64,000 nucleotides of DNA from contig NC_059414.1 in the NCBI RefSeq assembly GCF_905220565.1, forward strand, positions 13,700,001 to 13,764,000, given 5' to 3'. The stretch is from Melitaea cinxia. Lineage: Eukaryota > Arthropoda > Insecta > Lepidoptera > Nymphalidae. A program made the translations under genes and the position numbers. A model generated the notes under the pieces. It was not told the DNA's origin, did not search any database, and saw only the letters and a list, made by a program, of their open reading frames with translations. Shown in pieces: positions 1-11,288 of this stretch (positions are counted from its first letter, which is position 1; every line of letters begins with the position of its first letter).

Positions 1-184
1 GCCCAAAGAACTTCAGTATTCGTAGTTGTACAGCTGCTGATAGTCTGTCTTTGATACGAAGTTCTCTGAGGATGGATACGTTGGTGCCAAACGCCGTCCA
101 CGGGATCTTTAGGAGGCGTTTCCAGCACCACATCTCTAATGCGTAGATTTTACGGCGATCCTGCAGTCTCAGAGACCAGTATGT
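1..184 (-). pseudogene. LINE (RTE-like) reverse transcriptase C-terminal fragment, cut by the window edge
   Basis: Read on the minus strand, this stretch is open in one frame and gives the C-terminal region of a LINE polyprotein, with the typical run ALEMWCWKRLLKIPWT followed by NVSILRELRI and QLRILKFFG. This region lies after the reverse transcriptase in many insect endonuclease-reverse transcriptases. It is about 60 residues, without stops, and continues beyond the left end of the window. Beyond position 185 the similarity ends abruptly and AT-rich sequence follows, so the piece is truncated on that side. The assignment to the RTE group is from motif memory, not a search. Confidence 0.7.
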
Positions 185-189
185 AGTAA

Positions 190-1995
190 CATATTAGTAA
201 TTCTATTCCATATTTCAATAAAATTGATTCCTATTTTAATATCATGTTACAGTTGGAAGTTTATAAAAAATCGTACTTTACATAAGGGTTATGTCTTTAT
301 ACCCATCTCTACTCATTGTTTTGTTCGTTTGTTTAGTTTTTATACTATATTTTATATTTAAAATTATTTTTATTTAGACATAGAACAGCATTACCACAGA
401 AACGGCATGTGAATGGATTTCTTTGCACAAAATATATTGTAAATAATTGTTTTTAAAAAAAATTATATGCCATATCTGTTGTAATTGCGTCTCTGTTTAC
501 TAAATAAAGTGACTTGAACACATTGTTTTTTTTTTTGTTTTGATTACTTGAAATATTCGCATTTGCGTCCACACTTATCCATAATTTATTATACTGTAAA
601 GTTATATGATTAAGTTCTGAAATATAAGTGTCCATAATAAGTTTTAATAACGCCTAATTCATATTGTTGTCTATTTATGGCACTTGGTTATAAACTTTTT
701 TCTATTAAGAAGAGAAGTTAGACAAGTTATGTGTGACATTATCTTAAAATTGAAATATTTTCCTTATTTAGAGTTGTAATATTTTTTACGAGACAGTAAA
801 GTTTTGTTTATGGAATTTTATAAGTGTTTTGAGATATAGAAACTGTAGACTGTGCTTGAATTGGTCGCCTTTGAGTTATTAGCCTCACAATTTATGTGTG
901 AGCCTAGTTCAGTTTTACTATCATAGTAGGTCAGAAAATTTGTACTTCTATTTTAATTATTTATTTAAGGTACCTACATGTTACAATTATTTACCAATTG
1001 AAAAAAAAATCATAACGGCTAATCTAACTTCTACGCTACGGCACTATTTATGACATTTCAGAACTAAACTTCAGTTTTTATAATATAATTTAAGGTATAT
1101 AAAAGTCTATAGAAAATCAGACATTTCAAGAAGTTCTACATGAACACTAGTAGATAGGGATGTAGTTAAAATTTATATGTCTAGATTTAAATATGCAACT
1201 CACTGTAATGACAAAATTAACTATTATATTTTATTTATATTTTTACAAAAAAAGTACTCTAAAATTATAAAATATTTTAAAAATTTATTTGGTTTAAAAA
1301 TTTAATGATAATATTTTTATAACAAGCAACACTGACTCGATTTGCTGTATTTTGATATGAGTAAAACTTTTTTGTTGGTATCGTTAATTTAGAGCAAATT
1401 GTATGGAATTAAAATTAACTTATAACGCTCAATGTAAGTGTAATGTATTGAAAAATTTGTCTTAAAATATGTATAAAATTGAGTAAATATATTTATGAAA
1501 GATTTTGTCAGGAAATTTCTAACAGAAAATGTTACGTAAACTGAAAAAATACGATTTTTCCATTCGCCCCAATAAGGCCTCTTTTGTATACAAAAACTTT
1601 TTTTGTATTTTGTATATATGTCACGATAAGTTTTTTAAAGTTGAAAGAATATTATATATTTTGAAATATTAATTTGTTTTTGGTCATTATTTTGTTCTAT
1701 TTTCTATTTTACTGCCATGAGTTCGAGTGAATTTGTTTGTTGTTATAATTCTTTTTTGTTTATAATTTTAAAAGACATATTATATTATATGTAAAATTAC
1801 ATAACGCGTTGTAAATATAACACAGTATATAAATGTACTTAAAATTATTGAAAATAAAGTGTCTATTTTAGATAAATCTATTAGAATGTTTTATATGTTT
1901 CGAATATAGTTACCTAAGTGTACTCTGAGTGTGTAATTATTGTAATAAATATTTGAATGTATATAACCTGATTTATTTATGTTCAGTATATTGTT
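190..1995. other. AT-rich stretch without recognised gene
   Basis: Very AT-rich sequence with no ORF above about 60 codons that looks coding. It could hold distal 3' flank of the leftward Hhex gene. I see no repeat family that I can name here. Confidence 0.4.
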
Positions 1996-1997
1996 AT

Positions 1998-2640
1998 GTT
2001 TCACGTGTACAACAGTACAACTTCTTGATTTAAACGATAACGTAGGACATGACCTGCTATATGACCAAAACATTTATCAAAAAATTGAAAATACATCGAC
2101 TGCTCACAAAGACTAGGTAGTAGCTGTATCTATACATATAATAAAATGGTAGGAAAGTCAAAACTGTACTTTGAATTTTTTTTTTAAAGAATACTTGGGG
2201 TGTGATTTACAAACGATACCGAAGCCAAAAATATAGTTTTTAGAATTTTTGTCCGTTTGTCTGTATGTATGTCCGGGATAAACTCAAAAAGTACTGCATG
2301 GATTTACTTCAAACATATAGGTTACATATTATCACGCTATCACCTACGGGGAACGAGCAGTGAACCTTTATTTCTTCAATGCACTCTGTAACAACGTGTA
2401 ATCTAAGGACGCATATTTGAATGTTGTTGTTATTATGTTAATAACCATGCTATAAGCTAGCTTCACACTATAAATAAAGACATTCTGTAGTATATTTAGT
2501 AAAAGCATTGCACCCGTGCGAAGCCGGGGCGGGTCGCTAGTTAATTAATAATATATAAATATTAAGATTTATTTTTTGAAGTTAAACTTCCTTAGAATCG
2601 TGATTTGAATTTGAAATGAAAATGGATATAGAAACAAACA
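1998..2640 (+). repeat. Dispersed repeat family G, interrupted by a Helitron
   Basis: The left part (starting TTTCACGTGTACAACAGTAC) and the right part (from 2541, AATATTAAGATTTA and GAAGTTAAACTTC) both match the uninterrupted copy at 7247-7578. The break between them is exactly filled by the Helitron at 2129-2540. Confidence 0.75.
2129..2540 (+). mobile_element. Non-autonomous Helitron, 412 bp, with exact ends
   Basis: Starts TCTATACATATAATAAAA, ends GGGCGGGTCGCTAG, and lies between A and T, as expected for Helitrons (5'-TC, 3'-CTAG, A/T target). Near the 3' end ACCCG and CGGGT can form the usual terminal hairpin. The copy of the host repeat at 7247-7578 lacks the insert at this point (GCTGTA then TTCATTAATA), so it acts as an empty-site comparison. 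No coding capacity, so it is moved in trans. Confidence 0.85.
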
Positions 2641-2958
2641 CGTAAATATATAAAAGAGAATGAGATATACATTACACTGTATTTTATGTTCTCGGTGACA
2701 AAATCTCTCATAGGCTACTAGTATAGTGCCGTGTGTGAATTCCATACACACACTTTTTTTTTTAACCTGTCAGTGAGGTAGTACTCAGAAAGTATCTTGT
2801 TAAAATCTGGAGCGGAATTTCAGGATCGCAGAAGCTTTGCTAAGCAATTAGACAATTATCTCTAATGTCTGAACTGATGTCTACTAAATTATCTATTTAT
2901 ATAATACAAAATTTAGATTAATCGTAAAAATTCGAAATCAATGATACTATTATATATA

Positions 2959-3311
2959 CTAGTGATTGTCCAAAGGTCGAAATTTGACCATAATTAAAAA
3001 TTTTAATTAAAGAAAACAAAAAAAAAAGTAATGAAAGAAATTAACCTTTTTTAAAATTTTCAATTTGACTACAGATTGACAATCAACTAAAAAGTATAGG
3101 TAATATGCCTGTGCGTGTGTCAAATACACTGTAGTGTGTGTAATGCTTTTTTTTATTGATTTAATGTTTTTTTAATGCATAATAAAAAATAAAAAAAAAA
3201 TTAGCATTCTGCACTCTTTCTCTATATAAACTATAAGTGTGCGAAATTTCGTATTACTCCGCGCAATTCGTATTCGTAAAAAGTTTTAGCTTCACGTATT
3301 TAATATATAGG
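2959..3311 (-). mobile_element. Non-autonomous Helitron, family J
   Basis: Inverted copy of the family at 32602-32884 and 57483-57779. It begins on the plus strand at CTAGTGATTGTCC and ends near ACGTATTTAATATATAGG, matching the family 5' end (about TCTATATATTAAATACGTG) with one changed end base. Shared inner blocks are GCGAAATTTCGTATTACTCC and TTGCGCGGA-like sequence. Confidence 0.7.
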
Positions 3312-3319
3312 TGACGATT

Positions 3320-3985
3320 TCCAACTACAGTCATTAAGTGTTGATAATCTTAATATTTACAAGTTTTGTTAAGAATTTTCCTACTCAAACTTCTTCAGTG
3401 ACCAATGTATCTTACAGAGAACGAATGTTGAGCATCAACACCAAATTTTAATTGTGTTTCGTGGTAAAATACACGTACTTCTAATTTTATGAAATGAATC
3501 GTTAAAGGACAGGTTTGTTCATTAAAATTTCGTTTCAGATTCACATTGTCTTCAGAATTTGTAAAAAAAAATGAATTATCAATTCTTATGATTTTATATT
3601 TATTTATTTATACAGCTTTTTACTCATTAAACATTAATTCGAAATTATGCAACATAATTATGTCTACTATTTACAGAAAATCTTAAACGTTATTAACTAT
3701 TAATTACAGCTTGATTTGGCTCATACACAAACACCAACATACAATACACCTGGCACGGATGGATTTACATTGGCACATAGTTTTTAATACTTGTACTTGA
3801 TTACACTTTCATTACAAAATATATTAGAAAGGAGATCACGCAAGTCACTAGCGAATTCTACCCAATGATACAAGAATCTGGTCACAAAATATGTTACATC
3901 TGTACTATAATAAATTAGCAGCGAAAGTGCTAATTTTTTTGGCAATTTTATGTTTCGATGCGACAAGAATGATTGAACGATGATT
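3320..3985. other. Intergenic, no recognised gene
   Basis: AT-rich with runs of TTTATT/AATAAA on both strands. Lies 0.6-1.2 kb beyond the Hhex stop codon, so it may include 3' UTR and poly(A) signals of that leftward gene, but no single site can be chosen. Confidence 0.35.
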
Positions 3986-3987
3986 GA

Positions 3988-4170
3988 TAATAATCAACGC
4001 TTCACATTCATCGGCCCCCAGTAAGATTATCTCCTGTGTCGGGGCTCCGGAAACACACACAATACACAAGCACAAACGCCCAGACCACGACAAAGATCTG
4101 TATGGCCAATACAAACGTTTGTCATGTGTGGTCAACCCGCAACCGCCAGCGCAACTGCCACTGATTGATG
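3988..4170 (-). mobile_element. tRNA-derived SINE, related to family B
   Basis: Contains the stretch around CCAGACCACGACAAAG and TGTATGGCCAATACAAACG, then CAACCCGCAACCGCCAGCGC. On the minus strand this is the B-box side of a tRNA-derived SINE head shared with the complete copy at 26953-27289. The other end (CTTCACATTCATCGGCCCCCAG) differs from that copy, so this is another subfamily. Confidence 0.65.
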
Positions 4171-4174
4171 ACGG

Positions 4175-4545
4175 ATGACGGATTGATGTATTAATAATTT
4201 CAAATTCGAAGAGAAGAATTAGATCGGTTCTAAAGGTAGTTAAGGTAAGGTAAGGTTTTTTTCTCTGTAAGTATAATAAAACACTCAAATTTGAGGCTTC
4301 TAAGGTTTTTGGAAAAGTGCTAAGAGGTAAACAATCTGATTTTATAAATGTCCACTGTCAATGAAGTTAATATTGTTTCATTTCGTATCCAATTGAAATT
4401 GTCAAATAATGTTTAAATATTATTTGAAGCAGAATTCTTCATGACATCTGTATGTACAACAAAGTAGGTACAGAATGTCTTAGACAAACACGCACATAGT
4501 GTCCATAAATCTCAATTTAAAAATATTTTTTTTAAAGATTATTGT
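4175..4545 (-). other. Probable Hhex 3' UTR and flank
   Basis: Immediately beyond the Hhex stop codon on the minus strand. No protein signal. AT-rich; a short (GGTAA)n-like stretch near 4240-4255. The poly(A) site cannot be fixed from sequence alone. Confidence 0.4.
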
Positions 4546-4677
4546 TTAATGTTGGTCAACATCCGCTATTTGTACGTCATCATCGGAGTCATCATTTGAA
4601 GGCGGACTTCCTGGATCAGCGGATTCCGGTGTTGTTCGCCGCCATTTTGCTCGCCGATTTTGAAACCATGTCTTAAC
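4546..4677 (-). CDS. Hhex: Hhex exon 3: recognition helix and C-terminal tail
   Basis: Begins after the acceptor TTGTTTCTAG and reads VKTWFQNRRAKWRR (homeodomain positions 45-58, with W48, Q50, N51), then a short tail rich in P, S and D (SNDDSDDDV) and a TAA stop at 4546-4548. It adds 43 residues. The exon alone is below usual ORF length limits and is easily missed. Confidence 0.92.
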   Translation of the reverse strand, partial: VKTWFQNRRAKWRRTTPESADPGSPPSNDDSDDDVQIADVDQH

Positions 4678-6288
4678 CTAGAAACAATACATTAAACTAT
4701 AATAATTTATTAATAAACTTTAAATATAAATAACAGAAAAAATGTTATTAAAAAAGTAAATGCGAAGTTTTTTTGCTGATTTTCGTCAGCAGAATTCACA
4801 TTCCGAATTATGGGTAGCTTTAAAATTAAAAAGTAGAAAGATGGAACCGAACGATCGAATCCTAGCATCTATTGGAAAAATAGCAAAATATAGAAACTCG
4901 TTTTTGATTTAAGCAAGATGTTATTGAAGTACAGCGGGGAATATCCTGCTCAAAACCTGGAGTAGCCCATCTAGGAAAGTACCTCGATATTACTAAACCC
5001 CAGCTAAATAACGCTTCTTTCAAATAGTGTTGTTGCAGTGGTGAGTAAGGTAGCCAGAGCTCCTGGGGAAGGTTGGGGATAGGGTTGGCAAAGAGATTGC
5101 AATGCTACTGGTGTTGCAGTTGTTTATATGCTATGGTATCCGATTACCATCAGGTGGATCGTACGTTTCTCAGGAATTTGATTACCTGTCGATCGCTAAG
5201 TCTTAACGAGACGGCAAGAGCCCTTCGTTCATCAGGACTCAGGTATTTGCTGGCTCCGAAGCGACGCTCCAAGGCACCTGTTTGTGCTGCGCTAAACCTC
5301 ACTTGCCCGCCTTTTCTCCTCCCTCCCACTCCCCACCAGGGACTACAGAATGAATGTGGAACTGGAAAAGAATTAATATATTTTGTCAGTTTACTAAAAA
5401 TACGCTATGTGGGATAACCGATTATGGGCAATCTGTAATATTTAAGACACATTCTGAAAATAGGGTAATGTGCTGAATTATGCTGCCTAATTTTTTTTTA
5501 AACATTTTATGTTTTTAGACATAATAGTTTAGATTGCGCATAATAATCAGTTGAGCACCGAAAAGTGCTAGGGATATTTTTTTCTATTTTAAAGGATCAA
5601 ACTTATGCTGAACTACATATTCCAAAAAACTTTAAAAATTTAATATCAAGATTGATTTTACTGTATCATTTGATATGTCACAATTAAATATCAGACAAAT
5701 TTATAAGTAGTAGTCGATTTTGGGTAAAAAAAATATAATAATGCGCCTGTAAAAAGTATTGGAGGCATGTTGCTTTTACGCTTTTTGTGAAAACTTTTCT
5801 TTTTTTTTGTCAGTATTTTGAGTATACTTCGTGGCAGATATACAAATTTGAAGCCAGCAGACTATTCAATTTGGCCACCCTTACTGATATCTAAAATCGA
5901 TACCCTGTTTCTTATTAGGAGTACAAATCTGAAATATTTAAATTTTTAAGACTCATTTTCTGGATGTATATAATAAAGTTTTTTTTTTTAATTTCTGTAA
6001 GACAGAACAACAACAACACAAAAAAAACTTGGGCTAAATTTGCCGCCCCAAAACATTTACCGCCCTAGGCCTACACAGCCTGCTGGTGAATCTGCCACTG
6101 GGTATGCTTATAGACGTCTCAGAAACTTCACATTACGTCAAGCCATGATTTTAAATAGCTTGGAGTACGGATTTTATCCTTGGATTTGCCAAACACTAGC
6201 TTGATGAGTGCATCAAGCTAGTGTAAAACAAGGTTCAATTCCTCGCCACACTCACAAAATTATGTATCACCTTGTGGTTTACTCTTAA

Positions 6289-6360
<72 letters not shown>

Positions 6361-9300
6361 TGGTCAGTTCTGGACTTAAAATCAAATTATAGATACTAAG
6401 CTTTAGTTCGTTATTTGAAGCATGCAATATCGAAAACAATACGCCTGAATGTTTGACAATTAAAACGTAAATAAAAAAAGGGAATTGCACTTAAGAGCCT
6501 ATGGATGTTTACAATGTAAGTGTAAGTTTACCCTTGACGATAGTCTTTGTTAATGAAAAGAAGGTATTAAGTCTAAGATATAGTGCCTTAACTTAAGAAT
6601 ACCTAGTCATCTTTTAAAGATACCAAGATAGGACTTAGCATGAAATATCTTCCTCAAAATCTTGGGAAGTCCAACTGGAGCGGGAGTGAGGTGTTTTTCC
6701 TCGATCCCACAGAACACCAGAGCCATCTTTTATTTTATTTTTTATTCATCAGAATCAATAATTACTGCTATCAAGTACCGTTGTGTTAATGAAAAGTATG
6801 TTATGAACCATTATTGGTAAATAAATATTGATATTTATTTATTATTTATTTATTCACACTTTCGCAGACCAATACCAAGTTTTAACAAAATGATAAATGA
6901 TATAAGAAAATTAAAAATTAAAATAGAAGATGCATCAGTTGCAACACGGCCTTATCGTTAATACAGCGATCTCTTCCAGGCAACCTTTGGGCAGAGGACT
7001 AACATAGGGAGTGTGGGACGGAACGTAAAAATTTTATGTAACAGGAATATATACCTACATATACACATACATACACATGAATATACATAAATATAATAGA
7101 AACAGCTATTACTATTATATAAAATCAATATAAATATTATATATTGATAATCCCGCTATCGTAAAATGATATAAAAATAAATATTTCGTGATGCTTAAAT
7201 TATTAAATCGATAATAATTACAACAAAGCAATAAATTTTATCTTTTTCACGTGTACAACAGTACAACTACTTGATTTAAACGATTAACGTAGGATAATAT
7301 GACTTGCTATATGACCAAAACATTTATCAAAAAATTGAAAATAATTTATCGACTGCTCACAAAGACAAGGTAGTAGCTGTATTCATTAATAATATAAAAA
7401 TATTAAGATTTATTTTTGAAGTTAAACTTCTTTGGACTTGTTGTGATTTGAAACTCGATGAAACGAAAACGAGTCACTATTCTAGAAGTTCATTATTCTA
7501 GAAAATAATTCGATTTAAAAAGAAATTATTTTTTAAAAATAATATCTATGGCAAAACAACGTTTGCAGGGTCAACTAGTCTATATATATATAATGAACGT
7601 TTGTCTTGTTGTTGTTGAATCGTAAACTATGCAGTTGAAAGTGTTGTGCATGAGCCGACAAAGTTTACTGAGTTGGTACGACCAAATAAAAAAAAAAAAA
7701 AATTGAACAACGCGCAGGGTTCAGCTAGTTTTCTTTATAAAATTATGTGTAAATCTACTGTGCATGTCTGTGACGTACTACTACAATGGACTTACGTCAT
7801 GTCAAGTAATCATTGAGTACAAAAATTGATTGTTTTCAAACGAAAATAATATTTTTTTAAATATTAATCGAAATTTTGGTATTATTTTTTATATTATAAG
7901 TACAATTTAAAAACGAATGATACGATTACACGAGCGTCTTATCAATTGTTCTTAGATTTTATTATCGATAGGCCGTACTTTATGTAGTTATGGAATATTG
8001 ATGTTATCGTAATACGTTTAGCTGTAATTGATTTATTGTTAATTACCCTTTCTTGTTTCCATCATCGGTGTTGTAACGATAAGGGGAGCTTATGTGAATT
8101 AAAATCAAAAATTTATTTTAGTAGGAATCGACGCACTTTTGAATTTTCATCTTGCAATTGTAACTATACTATACCTAACTGTTAACAAATTTATCAATTT
8201 AATTTACACCGAGCAGCAGCATGTAGTGACTGGCTATAAAAAGAAGTACTATAATCATTGTTGAGCTAACTATTATGTGTTAAACATTTAAATTGTATCT
8301 TCTGTTAGTTGTCGTCTATAAATATAAACACACACACACTCACTCACAGAACTCGAGAATGGCTGGACTGATTTGGCTAATTTTGATGTTGAAATATTTG
8401 TGGAAGTTCATGGAAGGTTTAAGCGGTGAGAAACAGGCCAAGTGCGAGACGGACTCGTGCACCGAGGGTTCCGTATAAACAATTATTAAAAATATTTTTA
8501 TTATATGATGTAACTAAAAATTTATGCTTTTCGCAATTTTTGTATTTCGTACTAAATTTCAAGTTTCTGAGTTCACAGGAAGTACCCTGTAGGTTTTGAT
8601 TCCCTTGCGAGTGTCGTTAATTTGCAGCATAAACGGCTGTATCTTTTGATTGCGTGAGCTTAGAAGTTTGATTTTTTCACAGCTCCAAGGGACAGTAAAC
8701 TTGAGTATTTGATATGAATTTCAGCTTGATACCTCTACGTGTTCCTGAGAAAAAAGGTTTTGACAGACAGATGGACTAAAAAGTAATCCTATAAGGGTTC
8801 CGTTTTTTCCTTTTGAGGTACGGAACCTGAGAAAAAAGGTCTTGACAGACAGATGGACTAAAAAGTAATCCTATAAGGGTTCCGTTTTTTCCTTTTGAGG
8901 TACGGAACCCTAAAAACGACGGTTTAATTTTCCAATACAAAATGTTACTAGCAGACTCTCTGTGTGCAACAGCAAGCGATAATAGTCTTCATCTTTTCAC
9001 TGCAAAGCGGCTCAGCATGCTTCGTATTTGGTTGACTGCTCTAATAACGTAATGGAGCGACGCATGCAGACGTTTATTAAGATTTTTGCAACCAAGTGTT
9101 GACAATGAACAACAATAACACAATGTACAGTGAGTACATTTAGTACTGCTTGTTTGAAATGTGCAATGATGCCCCGTCATTGCTGGAGCACGATCTGACG
9201 AAATATTTCGAATAGGATTTTATTTCTCTTGAAAAAAATGTCACTTCAGCTTAACACAGTCCACTGCTGGACATAGACCTCCATAAGTTCGCGCCAAAAT

Positions 9301-11257
9301 GGAGTGAACTCATGAGTTTTGCCCATAGTCACCACGCTGGGTAGGCGGGTTGGGTGACCGTAGGGCTGGTTTTGTCGCATGTCGCGTTGGATGGTTATAA
9401 AATATATGGCAAAACAACGTTTGCGGGGTCGGCTAGTAATAAATATAATATAACATTTTATTCAAATACTCTTGGAGCGTAGAAGGCTTCATGGCTTAAG
9501 ATTGCGGAAATCATTTTAATCTCAAATCGTCTCAATCGTAATTGTTGACATTTCTTCTCAGTTTCAGACACTTTGGTAATCACAATTTCAATACGTTAGC
9601 TTTTCAACAGATTTATAGAAATTTATAAAACAATGGCTATGATCACTTCTTCCTTTATCAGTCACGTGAGAGTATGGATCACTGGCAAAGCACACAAAAT
9701 CAACAAGACATTAGAACAGCTACAACTTGTATGCATTTGGTTGTTTGCGGTTCACCGGTGCACTTGACCTGCAAACAGGTTGTTACAAGTTCCCGCATTT
9801 TTGTCCTGTATTTTTTTTGTGTACAAAAAGTGCATATATTTTTATTTCTATATATATTATATGTAATAAATTTTTAAAGGTGTTTGTAAAGAAAAAAAAA
9901 ATAAACAAAAATATTTTGAGCGATTAACGCCCCGGCCGCTGGTAGTTAAGGTTTCAATCAAAAAGTTTCTTAGTTGCATTATTATAACATTATGTGTTGA
10001 GTCGAAATTTGTCTGAGATTCGTCGTGATTGCAGACCCTATTCTGAAAGAACATCCTATTACCGGAAATATTGTCGGTTTTATAAAATATGTATAAAATC
10101 ATAAGTCAAAGTTTAAAATATAATCACACCTTCAGTACTCATAGAAATGAATTGGCATTATATGACACCGGATACTATATTGAAATAGAACATTAGGTAT
10201 TTGTATAATTTCAATTACACCCAATTGCTTTTAATTGTCGCTTATCATAACAATCTTAACACGTTTCATACGAACACAGTTTCTAATCGTGACTTATAAA
10301 AGTCATTTATCATTTTTTTTTAACGTAAACAATTTTTATATTTGGACTTGATAGCGATAATCGCTGAGTTATCGTGTGTAATGTTAATTTGAACAATTCG
10401 CTTCGTAAAACGATTGCGATGGATTTTTTTTACAGTTAATAAATATTAACTTAATCTTCAATTCAATTCTACCTTATGGCTCTTTTAATTGTGCTATTTA
10501 TTATATCTTTTCGTTTTATTTAGGTAATGTAATCTTTGAATTAATTTTAAAATAAAGCTTACGGATAATAGTTATGTAGCTATGTTGCGATTAATTATTA
10601 TTTTTCAAAAGAGTAACTGCGGAGTTTCTTGCCGATTCTTCTCTGCAGAATCTACATTCCGAATCGGTGGTAGCTTTACTTCTACAAATATAATAATTGA
10701 TTTTTAAAGTTTTAATTTGTAAAATGACGATTCGAAAGTGCTCTTGGAGCCTATTTGAATAAAGCTGTTTTTGATTTTAAATTAAAAGTGTCTACAAAGA
10801 AATAAAGATTAATAAAACATTGTTAGAACTGACATAAAAATGATGTAGATATATTTTAATTATTATTTTTGTTATACTGTTTTTTTATACTTATAATATA
10901 ACAATTGAATGTTGTATCTTTGTTATGATGGTTTGGTTATTTTTTTTTAATGAATTATTTACAGAAAACATCTTGATATTTTAGAAATTCACCAAAGTAT
11001 TCAATAATATACTACAAATTAAGTGAAATAATAACAATTTCACTTCAATAAGTATCTCAATAAAGGTAATGATGACGTTTTTCAACAACCGATATAATAT
11101 GAAGGAAAATGAAATTAAAAGAGATACTACCTACGTCTTAAATTCTTATCACAAATAATTATATAGTTTACCTCAATTAAGCAATTAATAACATGATAAT
11201 ACATAATATTTTGTAGACTTGATAAAATTTTACATTATCCATGGAAGCGTCTTCATG

Positions 11258-11288
<31 letters not shown>

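Larger units (their letters stand above)
4678..5185 (-). other. Hhex intron 2 (508 bp), mostly repeat
   Basis: Bounded by donor GTAATC (5185-5180) and acceptor TTTCTAG at its 3' end. Two repeat copies, family F (about 4745-4890) and family A (about 4925-5170), fill most of it. Confidence 0.85.

Noticed and set aside
3905..4288. 127-codon minus ORF and 64-codon plus ORF
   Set aside because: Both pass through a tRNA-derived SINE.
5073..5417. 114-codon ORF on the plus strand
   Set aside because: It is antisense to Hhex exon 2; the minus strand gives a clear homeodomain with matching splice sites.
6260..6490. 76-codon ORF with YIYIYI run
   Set aside because: Translation of a (TA)n microsatellite.
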